Program-made: the position numbers and the translations under genes
The notes under the pieces: model-generated
The model's input: the letters and a program-made list of their open reading frames with translations, nothing else
Database searches by the model: none
What the model was told of the DNA's origin: nothing
NCBI GenBank assembly: GCA_947489175.1
Contig: CANLED010000164.1
Location: forward strand, 1 to 5,656
Direction of reading: 5' to 3'
Length of the DNA stretch: 5,656 nucleotides
Origin: Chitinophagaceae bacterium
Lineage (GTDB): Bacteria; Bacteroidota; Bacteroidia; Chitinophagales; Chitinophagaceae
In this document: in pieces, positions 1 to 5,656 of the stretch
Layout: each line of letters opens with the position of its first letter
Position numbering within the stretch: position 1 is the stretch's first letter

Positions 1-99
1 GAATAATTTTACTTAAAGGACATCTTTTCATTTGTAAAAAGTTCAGTATTTCTTATTACATTCATTAAAGTTATCTTGAAAATTCTAAAACAGTGTTTT

Positions 100-741
100 A
101 TGAATAAATACTTTCATGTATTTGCCGCCTTGTTGATTGTTATGCTTAGCTCTTGTGCTGCCAAGATCAATCAAGGCAACAAATGGATTCGTTTGTTTGA
201 TGGCAAGACACTCAATGGCTGGAAGTTAGGTGAAAACCCAACTACATTTTCTGTTGAAGATGGTGCCATAAAAGTTGCAGGTCCTCGATCACACCTGTAT
301 TATGATGGACCATTGATGAACCACGTCTTTAAAAATTTTGAATTCAAGGCTACGGTTATGACAAAGCCTGGGTCAAATTCAGGAATCTATTTCCATACCA
401 TCTTTCAAGAAAAAGGATTCCCTTCCAAGGGGTTTGAAGTACAAGTTAATAATTCTCACACCGATTGGAAGCGCACCGGTGGTTTGTATAACATCAAGGA
501 TACAAGGGAAGTTTATGTGGCAGATGATGTTTGGTACACTGAGTACATTCGTGTAGAAGGCAACCACGTTACCGTAAAAATAAATGATGTTGTTGTAACC
601 GATTGGATTCAGCCTGAAGGATTTACACCACCTAAAAACCAGCCTGGTCGCATCTTAGCTGCTGGTACCTTTGCTTTGCAAGGTCATGACCCCAAGAGTG
701 TTGTGTATTACAAAGACGTGATGGTTAAGGCGTTGAAGTAA
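100..741 (+). CDS. DUF1080 (3-keto-disaccharide hydrolase-like) lipoprotein
   Basis: Predicted 213-residue lipoprotein of the DUF1080 family (Pfam 3-keto-disaccharide hydrolase), a concanavalin-like beta-sandwich fold. Some members cleave 3-keto-glycosides made by partner Gfo/Idh-type dehydrogenases; no such partner is visible here, so the substrate is unknown. Seen in the sequence: a short hydrophobic signal with lipobox LSSC (Cys19), then one family domain from about W29 to the end. Family landmarks are LFDGKTLNGW (32-41), SGIYF (94-98), GFEVQV (111-116), TGGLY (126-130) and the closing LQGHD (193-197). The length is normal for a single-domain member. I chose the ATG at 100 because it gives a compact lipoprotein signal; an in-frame TTG at 76 would add eight residues before it. 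No Shine-Dalgarno is visible, which is normal in Bacteroidota. Positions 1-99 are AT-rich, with no promoter I can defend. Family assignment is firm; the enzymatic role is inferred. Confidence 0.9.
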   Translation: MNKYFHVFAALLIVMLSSCAAKINQGNKWIRLFDGKTLNGWKLGENPTTFSVEDGAIKVAGPRSHLYYDGPLMNHVFKNFEFKATVMTKPGSNSGIYFHTIFQEKGFPSKGFEVQVNNSHTDWKRTGGLYNIKDTREVYVADDVWYTEYIRVEGNHVTVKINDVVVTDWIQPEGFTPPKNQPGRILAAGTFALQGHDPKSVVYYKDVMVKALK

Positions 742-1166
742 GAAGAAGGGATTGATGTTTTTTAATTTTTTTTTCGGAATAATTTGACTTGAGTTTTATT
801 TTAATATCAATATATCGTTCTTGAATTCAATTTTTAATGACTTTGATTTCAGTAATTTATATATTTAAATTATCTATAATTCGAATACTTTGCTTCGTAT
901 CGCCCATCATTTTCGTCTTCAACGTGCAACCAAACAAACTATCAACATATTCTCCAATTCCTTCACAATTTCTTTTTCTTTTCACCACATTTTCTTAACC
1001 TGCTTTCATTAATTTCATTCAAATTGAAATTTTCTTTAATTTGATTTTTGAAAAGTGATTTCCTTTTCAAAACCTTTTCTTTAAAAAATATTTCAAACCC
1101 ATTTCTAATGTAATCATCAATTTAATCAGAAATTGGTGCAAAATTTTGATAGTCAATAAACAGTAT
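742..1166. other. AT-rich 425-base intergenic spacer
   Basis: No credible gene is seen on either strand. The stretch is strongly AT-rich, with pyrimidine-rich runs around 960-1000 and 1060-1085. It separates the DUF1080 lipoprotein gene from the propeller/phosphoesterase gene, which argues against co-transcription. It holds several small inverted repeats: AATTTCA/TGAAATT (1011-1017 and 1025-1031), TCAAATT/AATTTGA (1019-1025 and 1038-1044) and the stronger perfect repeat at 1046-1072, listed separately. I looked for the Bacteroidota promoter pattern (TTG, then TAnnTTTG) and found only partial matches, so no promoter is called, although the promoter of the downstream gene must lie here or within the preceding gene. 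Confidence 0.7.
1046..1072. repeat. Perfect inverted repeat, 10-bp arms, 7-base loop
   Basis: TTTTGAAAAG (1046-1055) and CTTTTCAAAA (1063-1072) are exact reverse complements around the loop TGATTTC. The repeat lies 94 bases before the ATG of the propeller/phosphoesterase gene. It could be an operator, a hairpin in that gene's leader, or a weak terminator for the upstream gene. The stem is A/T-dominated with only two G-C pairs per arm, and no uninterrupted T-run follows, so a strong intrinsic terminator is unlikely. The symmetry is certain; any function is inferred. Confidence 0.6.
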
Positions 1167-3599
1167 ATGAAAAAAAGTATCAGCATTCTTCTCTTATCAT
1201 TCATTCTTTGTGCTTCAAACAACATGATTGTTGCACAGTCTTTAGAGCAATTGAACCAAAAAAGATTGATGTTGCCAAACGGTTGGTCTTTAACACCCGT
1301 TGGTAAACAAATCGACCTCGGTGATCTTCCGCTGAACCTCGTGGTGAGCAACAATAAAAAATTAATGGCTGTTACCAACAACGGTCAAAGCACCCATTCG
1401 GTAGACCTTATTGACATTGCTACTGGGAAAAAAGTTGATAGCATAACCATCGCCAAAGCTTGGTATGGATTGGCTTTTGGCGATAATGATCAGTCTCTTT
1501 ATGTTTCTGGTGGTCATGACAACCTTGTCAACAAATATTCTATTTCCAACAACAAGCTTCAATTTGTTGAAAAATTTGTTCTTGGAAAAGCTTGGCCCGA
1601 ACTGATTGGTACAGCAGGGTTGGATGTTGATGAGAAGATCAACAAAAAACTCTTTGTTGTTTCCAAAGAAGGTAAAAGCCTTTTTGTTTTCGATCTGAAT
1701 TCCAAGATGGTGCTGAATAAAATTGACCTTGGCGCTGAAGCTTATGCTTGTAAATTATCTCCCGATCAGAATACCCTCTATATCAGTTTGTGGGGAGATC
1801 AAAAAGTACTGGTTTATGATGTAATCTCCGGAAAAATTACAAATTCAATTGCCGTAGGCGATCATCCAAATGAATTGTTGTTAACGAAAAACGGACGTTT
1901 GCTTTACGTTGCTAATTCACAAGACAATACCGTTTCTGTCATCGATGTAAAAGCAAGCAAGGTTGTTGAAACATTGAATGTTGCTTTGTTTCCTTCTTCA
2001 CCAAGCGGTTCTACCACCAACGGGATTGCTTTAACTGAGGATGAAAAAACACTGTACATCGCCAATGCTGATAACAATTGTCTTGCTGTTTTTGATGTTT
2101 CTATACTATCCAAAAGCAATTCAAAAGGATTTATTCCGGTAGGATGGTATCCAACAAATGTTAAGGTGGTTGGTAAAAAAATATACGTTACAAATGGCAA
2201 GGGACTTTCATCATCAGCGAATCCGTATGGTCCCAATCCCATCAACAAAGCACAAGTTGTGTTGAGTCATTTGGGTGATAGCACCAGGCCTGCAGCCGTT
2301 CAATACATTGGTTCTTTGTTTAAGGGAACATTGAGTACCATTGATATCCCATCTGCTGATCAGTTGGCTATTTTCACAAAAGCAGTTTACAAAAATACGC
2401 CTTATAACAAGTCAAAAGAATTGCTTGCCGAAGGTGCCGTTGGCAATCCCATTCCCATGAAAGTAGGCGACAAATCACCCATCAAGCATGTTTTCTACAT
2501 CATCAAAGAAAACAGAACCTACGATCAGGTATTGAGTGATGTAAAAGGTGGAAACGGCGACACCTCTCTATTGCTTTTCGGAGAATATGTTACTCCCAAC
2601 CAGCACAAAATTGTAAAGGATTTCGTTTTGCTTGATAATTTTTATGTTGATGCTGAAGTAAGTGCTGATGGACACAATTGGAGCATGGGCGCTTATGCCA
2701 ATGATTATGTAGAAAAAAACTGGCCGGCATCTTATGGAAACAAGGGCGGAACCCATGGTACTTCAGGTACACTCAAAATAGGAAATAACAAAGATGGTTT
2801 TATATGGGACTTGTGTGCAAAGCACAACCTTAGCTATCGTTCTTACGGAGAATTTGTTGCCGATGATTTTGGAACGAAGCCAAGACTTGAATCGCTAAAG
2901 GGACATGCAGCTGTTTTCTCACCTTATGGATTAAAGGTGATGGATACTATGCGTGTTCAACAATGGAAGCGTGATTTTGATTCTTTGATAGCCATCAATG
3001 CAGTCCCTCAGTTTTCTACCATTCGCCTGGGTAACGACCATACAGAAGGCATGCGTGAGGGACGTCCAACGCCTTTTGCACATGTAGCTGACAACGACCT
3101 TGCCGTGGGTATGTTTATTGATCATTTGAGCAAAAGTTCGGTTTGGAACGAAAGTGCTGTTTTCATTTTAGAGGATGATGCACAAAATGGACCTGATCAC
3201 GTTGATGCACATAGAAGTCCAGCCTATGTTGTTGGCCCTTTTGTAAAAAGAAAATTTGTTGACCATACGTTGTACACTACATCAGGAATGTTAAGAACAA
3301 TGGAACTTATTTTGGGATTGCCTCCAATGACGCAATACGATGCAGCTGCCACACCAATGTGGAGGTCGTTTACAAACAAGCCTGATTTTTCAACGTTTTC
3401 TCACTTAAAATCCAACGTGAATTTGGGTGAAGTGAATTCTTCAAAAACGGCTGTGTCTAAGCTTTCTGAGAAGTTTGATTGGAGCAAAGAAGACAAGGTT
3501 CCAGACCTAATTATGAATGAAATTCTTTGGCAAGGCATCAAAGGAAAACCAGCACCATCGCCGGTAAGAGCTGCTTTTGTGCAGGCAACAAAAGACTAG
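1167..3599 (+). CDS. Secreted YncE-like beta-propeller / phosphoesterase fusion
   Basis: Predicted 810-residue exported protein of the 'bifunctional YncE family/alkaline phosphatase family' type. Residues 1 to about 23 form a signal peptide (MKK start, hydrophobic core, likely cleavage near VA/QS). About 30-350 is a beta-propeller with recurring YVTN-type strands, e.g. LLYVANSQDN from 245 and LYIANAD from 296. A family linker with GSLFKGT follows. About 440-735 is a phosphoesterase domain related to the phospholipase C/AcpA family: IKENRTYD with E448/N449, SADGHNW (499-505), NDHTEG with D624/H625, and EDDAQNGPDHVDAHR (669-683). These acidic, His and Asn residues match the expected metal and phosphate site, so the domain appears intact. 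S499 is only a candidate nucleophile. The C-terminal NEILWQGIKG...PAPSPVRAAF segment is also typical. It probably hydrolyses a phosphoester in the periplasm or outside; the substrate is unknown, and the propeller may bind it or a partner. The ATG at 1167 puts the signal peptide at the N-terminus; an upstream in-frame TTG at 1146 is less likely. There is no clear Shine-Dalgarno. Confidence 0.92.
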   Translation: MKKSISILLLSFILCASNNMIVAQSLEQLNQKRLMLPNGWSLTPVGKQIDLGDLPLNLVVSNNKKLMAVTNNGQSTHSVDLIDIATGKKVDSITIAKAWYGLAFGDNDQSLYVSGGHDNLVNKYSISNNKLQFVEKFVLGKAWPELIGTAGLDVDEKINKKLFVVSKEGKSLFVFDLNSKMVLNKIDLGAEAYACKLSPDQNTLYISLWGDQKVLVYDVISGKITNSIAVGDHPNELLLTKNGRLLYVANSQDNTVSVIDVKASKVVETLNVALFPSSPSGSTTNGIALTEDEKTLYIANADNNCLAVFDVSILSKSNSKGFIPVGWYPTNVKVVGKKIYVTNGKGLSSSANPYGPNPINKAQVVLSHLGDSTRPAAVQYIGSLFKGTLSTIDIPSADQLAIFTKAVYKNTPYNKSKELLAEGAVGNPIPMKVGDKSPIKHVFYIIKENRTYDQVLSDVKGGNGDTSLLLFGEYVTPNQHKIVKDFVLLDNFYVDAEVSADGHNWSMGAYANDYVEKNWPASYGNKGGTHGTSGTLKIGNNKDGFIWDLCAKHNLSYRSYGEFVADDFGTKPRLESLKGHAAVFSPYGLKVMDTMRVQQWKRDFDSLIAINAVPQFSTIRLGNDHTEGMREGRPTPFAHVADNDLAVGMFIDHLSKSSVWNESAVFILEDDAQNGPDHVDAHRSPAYVVGPFVKRKFVDHTLYTTSGMLRTMELILGLPPMTQYDAAATPMWRSFTNKPDFSTFSHLKSNVNLGEVNSSKTAVSKLSEKFDWSKEDKVPDLIMNEILWQGIKGKPAPSPVRAAFVQATKD

Positions 3600-3672
3600 G
3601 AGTTCTTAGTTTTTAGTTGAAAGGGTTTCTTCAATTTCTGAATACGCATTAAGCAAAGTAGAATAAAATTTT

Positions 3673-3704
3673 CAATAGCCTGGGGTTTTAACCCCAGGTT
3701 ATTG
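3673..3704. repeat. Dispersed palindromic repeat, copy 1 (possible terminator)
   Basis: A 32-base near-perfect palindrome: left arm CAATAGCCTGGGGTT, a TT centre, right arm AACCCCAGGTTATTG. The only mismatch between arms would be a G-U pair in RNA. It starts 74 bases after the stop of the propeller/phosphoesterase gene and is followed directly by five T residues (3705-3709), so it could act as that gene's intrinsic terminator. A second copy lies at 4881-4920 in the same orientation, and similarity continues for about ten bases past the right arm, so this is a repeat family, not a lone hairpin. It resembles REP-type intergenic palindromes; that class assignment is an inference. Confidence 0.8.
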
Positions 3705-3727
3705 TTTTTGATTATATATATTATTTC

Positions 3728-3757
3728 CCTCACCTTCTCTCGAAGAGGAAGGTGAGG
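3728..3757. repeat. GC-richer hairpin, inverted repeat
   Basis: CCTCACCTT (3728-3736) is the exact reverse complement of AAGGTGAGG (3749-3757). Pairing can continue inward (C3737-G3748, then a bulged G, then TCT with AGA) to a small CGA loop, for a stem of about 13 pairs. It lies 24 bases after the first palindromic repeat and 62 bases before the LamG-protein ATG, so it would sit in the promoter or leader region of that gene. No T-run follows. The CCTCACC/GGTGAGG arms look like common bacterial intergenic repeat sequences, but there is only one copy in this window. Confidence 0.6.
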
Positions 3758-3819
3758 CTTCTACGTTCATTTAGATAGATGTTGAAATTTTATAACTTCA
3801 CCTAAAGTGTTACTCAAAA

Positions 3820-4734
3820 ATGAATTATAAAATTCTCATTTTAATTTCATCTTTTTTTTGCTATTTGTCAGCAACTTCCCAAAGTAAAGTACTGAAAGAA
3901 AAATCAAAACACTTGTCAGCAGTCTCTGATGATGTTGTTAAAAGAACCAACAAAATAAACCAACTCAAAGCCTACAAAAACTTAGTGGCCCTTTGGGATT
4001 TTAAAGAATCAGAAGGACAAGCTAGAAAAGCTGTTTGCATGGGTGAATATGAATTAACAGAGCAAAATGGCACGCTACCCCGCATTTCAGAAGGTCCACT
4101 TTCTGGTTATTCTACTCAATTTGGAAACAAAGCCTTCTTGTCATTGCCCCACTCAGAAGTTGGGAAACTGAATATTTATGGTAAAAAGCAAGGGGTTACT
4201 GTCGTTGCCTGGGTAAAATGGACTGGAGAGCAAACGGGTTTTGTGGGTGGTATGTGGAACGAATACCATGATGGAGGAAAGCGTCAATACGGACTATTTG
4301 TTTCACTGCCTCATTTCAATGGAAAAAATCAAGTTTGTGGTCACATTTCACAAACAGGCAAACCAACCCCACCTTTTCCTTATTCGTCTGATTATTCCGC
4401 TAGCAAGCAAGAAGTACCACCAAATCAATGGGTTTGTATCGCTTTTACTTATGATGGAAAGGAAATTAAATCTTACCTAAACGGAGTTTTTCTAAATCGC
4501 GAACCTGAATTAATCAACAACACCAAAGGTTTTGAAGGTTATCCTGATGGCTTGATTCAATCCAAAAATCCCTATTTCTTTCCTCATGGCATGGGGAACA
4601 ATGGCTCTGATTTTACCGTGGGTGCTGTGCTGTTAAAAGCAGGAATGGGTAATTTTTTCAAGGGACAAATAGGTGGATTGGCGGTTTTTGACAAGGCATT
4701 GCGAGAGAAAGACTTGAAGCGAATTGCAGCATAG
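3820..4734 (+). CDS. Secreted LamG/concanavalin A-like domain protein
   Basis: Predicted 304-residue exported protein of unknown specific function. Residues 1 to about 21 form a signal peptide (MNYK start, hydrophobic core, SATSQS end). Cys14 does not sit in a lipobox, so it is probably not a lipoprotein. Residues 23-54 are a polar, lysine-rich linker. From LVALWDF (55-61) to the C-terminus runs one LamG-like jelly-roll domain (Laminin_G_3 type). Its landmarks are VVAWVKW with W131, the WVCIAFTYDG..IKSYLNG segment from W204, and the closing GGLAVFDKAL from G285. Such domains usually bind glycans, and some are enzymatic; I see no catalytic module, so binding is the more cautious reading. The ATG at 3820 gives a clean signal peptide. 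The gene is flanked on both sides by copies of the same palindromic repeat and probably forms its own transcription unit. No Shine-Dalgarno or defensible promoter is visible. Confidence 0.82.
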   Translation: MNYKILILISSFFCYLSATSQSKVLKEKSKHLSAVSDDVVKRTNKINQLKAYKNLVALWDFKESEGQARKAVCMGEYELTEQNGTLPRISEGPLSGYSTQFGNKAFLSLPHSEVGKLNIYGKKQGVTVVAWVKWTGEQTGFVGGMWNEYHDGGKRQYGLFVSLPHFNGKNQVCGHISQTGKPTPPFPYSSDYSASKQEVPPNQWVCIAFTYDGKEIKSYLNGVFLNREPELINNTKGFEGYPDGLIQSKNPYFFPHGMGNNGSDFTVGAVLLKAGMGNFFKGQIGGLAVFDKALREKDLKRIAA

Positions 4735-4880
4735 GGGAGTGGTTTGAAAGCACAATTATAAATTTTACTTAGGAAACGTTTTATACATTGATATCCTTTG
4801 TAGAGCTTCAGCGTTCATAAATTTACCATAATTGATTTCACAGTAAATATTCTTGATAACGCTAGACGTAGTGTATTTCT

Positions 4881-4920
4881 CAATAGCCTGGGGTTTTAAC
4901 CCCAGGTCCCCAGGTTATTG
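4881..4920. repeat. Dispersed palindromic repeat, copy 2, with 8-bp duplication
   Basis: The first 26 bases match copy 1 at 3673 exactly: CAATAGCCTGGGGTT, TT, AACCCCAGG. The right arm then contains CCCCAGGT twice in tandem before the shared TATTG end, making this copy 40 bases against 32. Either CCCCAGG block could pair with the left arm. The match to copy 1 continues loosely past the end (a GT insertion, then TTTTGAT). The copy starts 147 bases after the LamG stop codon and could help end that transcript, though the following T-run is interrupted. Confidence 0.8.
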
Positions 4921-4945
4921 TGTTTTGATAACCAATGATTTTGTT

Positions 4946-4963
4946 TTATTTCCATAGAAATAA
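4946..4963. repeat. Short hairpin, 7-bp perfect arms
   Basis: TTATTTC (4946-4952) and GAAATAA (4957-4963) are exact reverse complements around a CATA loop. The repeat is AT-rich and short, so it could arise by chance in this base composition. It is listed because it sits in a row with three other inverted repeats in the convergent spacer. Confidence 0.35.
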
Positions 4964-4973
4964 TCAATTTCCC

Positions 4974-5046
4974 AATTCCATTTTTGCAGAAAATGTAATT
5001 TCTGGAATTGAATTCCATTTTTACAAAAAATGTAAAAAATGGAATC
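4974..5046. repeat. Two tandem 36-base units with inverted ends
   Basis: Unit A (4974-5009) and unit B (5011-5046) both begin AATTCCATTTTT, share AAAATGTAA in the middle and end TGGAAT plus one base. They are separated by a single G. By eye 29 of 36 positions agree, the differences being mainly a TTTC-to-AAAA block near the right end. Each unit starts with AATTCCA and ends with its reverse complement TGGAATT (last base C in unit B). Unit B is the stronger hairpin: ATTCCATTTTTACA can pair with TGTAAAAAATGGAAT with one bulged A and an AAAAA loop. The repeats lie just past the 3' end of the - strand Fe-S gene, so they may form its transcript's 3' hairpin, but no protein or system can be assigned to them. 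Confidence 0.7.
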
Positions 5047-5104
5047 GGTTGAAATCAAGATTTTTCGGGTAAATTATTTTGTATTAATCTCAGGGTAAAT
5101 AGGC

Positions 5105-5419
5105 TCACATAAACCCTAACTCCAACCTTGCTACCTCACTCATCAAATCCTTGGTCCAGGCTGGGCTCCAAGTGATTTCTACAAAAACATCATTGATGCC
5201 TTCTATCTCACGTATCTTTTGATCTACCTCATGAGGCAATGATTGTGCAGCTGGACAACTAGGCGCCGTTAATGTCATGATAACCTGAACATTGTTAATG
5301 GGAACCACATTCACCTCGTATATCAATCCCAGTTCCCAAATATTCACAGGAAGCTCAGGATCAAAAATTGTTTTGATCTTCTCTATTACCTCTTCTTTTA
5401 TTGCTTCTTCTGATTTCAT
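5105..5419 (-). CDS. MIP18/DUF59 family SUF-associated Fe-S assembly factor
   Basis: Complete 104-residue cytoplasmic protein of the MIP18/DUF59 family, in the short form often annotated as 'FeS assembly SUF system protein' and related to PaaD and SufT. Such proteins assist in maturing or delivering Fe-S clusters. Landmarks: an acidic/lysine-rich N-terminal helix, then IFDPELPVNIWELGLIYEV (18-36), matching the family's DPE...I.ELGLIY signature, then LTAPSCPAAQ with the conserved Cys55, and a C-terminal VEITWSPAW segment. The length is typical for a stand-alone domain. The ATG at 5419 is preceded by an A-rich leader without a strong Shine-Dalgarno. It starts 30 bases after the SufE stop on the same strand, so the two are probably co-transcribed as the end of a suf operon. 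I give no symbol because naming of this short form (SufT-like, PaaD-like) varies. Confidence 0.92.
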   Translation of the reverse strand: MKSEEAIKEEVIEKIKTIFDPELPVNIWELGLIYEVNVVPINNVQVIMTLTAPSCPAAQSLPHEVDQKIREIEGINDVFVEITWSPAWTKDLMSEVARLELGFM

Positions 5420-5449
5420 TATTATACTTTAAACTTTAAACCAAAAACC

Positions 5450-5656
5450 TTAAACCAATTGCCCCCAAGCCCCAGCATCCATCTTCATCTGCTTGATCAT
5501 TGCCCTCAATCCATTCGACCTTGTTTGTGCCAAGTGCGAGCTCAATCCTATCTGATTGATGAAATCCAATGGTGCTTCTACAATGTCTTTGGGTTGCTGT
5601 CCAGACAACACCATAATCATCAAACTCACCAATCCTTTTACAATGATGGCATCGCT
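5450..5656 (-). CDS. sufE: SufE-family Fe-S cluster assembly protein, C-terminal part
   Basis: The reading frame is open to the right edge, so the start lies outside the window. The 68 codons seen encode the C-terminal half of a SufE-family protein, the sulfur acceptor that takes persulfide from the cysteine desulfurase SufS and passes it to the SufBCD scaffold. Recognisable family segments are SDAIIVKGLVSLMI at the edge, LSGQQPKDIV, then FINQIGLSSHLAQTRSNGLRAM with the hallmark SRSNGL-like motif (here TRSNGL), and a short tail ending GAWGQLV. The sulfur-carrying cysteine of the family lies N-terminal to this part and cannot be checked. An in-frame TTG at 5632 is not the start, because homologous sequence continues upstream of it to the edge. 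The MIP18/DUF59 gene follows 30 bases downstream. Confidence 0.9.
   Translation of the reverse strand, partial: SDAIIVKGLVSLMIMVLSGQQPKDIVEAPLDFINQIGLSSHLAQTRSNGLRAMIKQMKMDAGAWGQLV

Larger units (their letters stand above)
4735..5104. other. 370-base convergent intergenic region with four inverted repeats
   Basis: No gene is seen on either strand. The stretch lies between the 3' end of the LamG gene (+) and the 3' end of the Fe-S assembly gene (-), where transcripts from both sides would end. The first 146 bases (4735-4880) are AT-rich without recognisable structure. The rest holds, in order, the second palindromic repeat, a short hairpin at 4946-4963 and two tandem 36-base inverted-repeat units; these are listed separately. 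A short direct repeat, GGGTAAAT, occurs near 5067 and 5093. Confidence 0.7.

Noticed and set aside
76..99. TTG start eight codons upstream of the DUF1080 lipoprotein ATG
   Set aside because: It would put a cysteine-containing polar stretch before the signal peptide; the ATG at 100 gives a normal lipoprotein signal with the lipobox Cys at residue 19.
1146..1166. TTG start seven codons upstream of the propeller/phosphoesterase ATG
   Set aside because: The MKK-hydrophobic signal peptide begins exactly at the ATG at 1167; the TTG has no ribosome binding site to favour it.
742..1166. Bacteroidota-type promoter (TTG, then TAnnTTTG) upstream of the propeller gene
   Set aside because: Only partial matches occur, such as TTAATTTG and AAATTTTG, without a well-spaced upstream TTG; in such AT-rich DNA these are expected by chance.
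1067..1381. Reading frame of 104 codons on the - strand across the start of the propeller gene
   Set aside because: It is antisense to the signal peptide and first propeller codons, resembles no known family, and its tail falls in AT-rich spacer. It is a chance frame.
1904..2248. Reading frame of 114 codons on the - strand inside the propeller gene
   Set aside because: It lies wholly antisense to well-recognised YVTN propeller repeats and resembles no protein family; a shadow frame.
4241..4480. 79-codon + strand frame inside the LamG gene
   Set aside because: It overlaps the LamG domain in another frame and has no recognisable domain or separate start signals.
3673..5046. CRISPR array
   Set aside because: The repeats are palindromic and either 1.2 kb apart or directly adjacent; there are no regularly spaced repeats with unique spacers and no cas genes.
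1..5656. A new multi-gene defence or mobile system
   Set aside because: All five genes belong to recognisable families (DUF1080, YncE/phosphoesterase, LamG, MIP18/DUF59, SufE), with no nuclease, transposase, integrase, reverse transcriptase or toxin-antitoxin pair. The only unexplained structure is in the non-coding repeats.

Overview
The window looks like chromosomal DNA of a member of the Bacteroidota, perhaps near Chitinophagaceae/Sphingobacteriia, though the genus cannot be fixed from sequence alone. Coding DNA is moderately AT-rich and the spacers are very AT-rich. The starts lack clear Shine-Dalgarno sequences. There is a run of exported proteins of families common in this phylum (a DUF1080 lipoprotein, a YncE-propeller/phosphoesterase fusion, a LamG-like protein). 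A SufE gene followed by a short MIP18/DUF59 'SUF-associated' gene is a usual Bacteroidota arrangement.

Layout. On the + strand: (1) 100-741, a DUF1080 (3-keto-disaccharide hydrolase-like) lipoprotein; (2) an AT-rich 425-base spacer with small inverted repeats, including a perfect 10-bp-arm hairpin at 1046-1072; (3) 1167-3599, a large secreted two-domain protein, an N-terminal YVTN/YncE beta-propeller fused to an alkaline-phosphatase-superfamily phosphoesterase; (4) a 220-base spacer with two hairpins; (5) 3820-4734, a secreted LamG/concanavalin-like protein. On the - strand, convergent with these: (6) 5105-5419, a MIP18/DUF59 Fe-S assembly factor, and (7) 5450-5656, the C-terminal part of SufE, whose 5' end lies beyond the right edge.

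How the genes relate. The three + strand genes are separated by 425 and 220 bases, so they look like independent transcription units, not one operon. All three products are exported and plausibly act on or bind glycans or phosphoesters outside the cytoplasm, but nothing here shows a shared pathway. The two - strand genes are 30 bases apart and are probably the tail of a suf operon for Fe-S cluster biogenesis.

The least ordinary material is non-coding. A dispersed palindromic repeat occurs twice in the same orientation, on either side of the LamG gene (3673-3704 and 4881-4920), and the second copy carries an 8-bp internal duplication. The convergent spacer 4735-5104 holds a chain of four inverted-repeat structures, including two tandem 36-bp units with matching inverted ends. 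I see no CRISPR array, transposase, tRNA or rRNA, and no convincing sign of a new multi-gene system. The protein-coding content is ordinary for the phylum.
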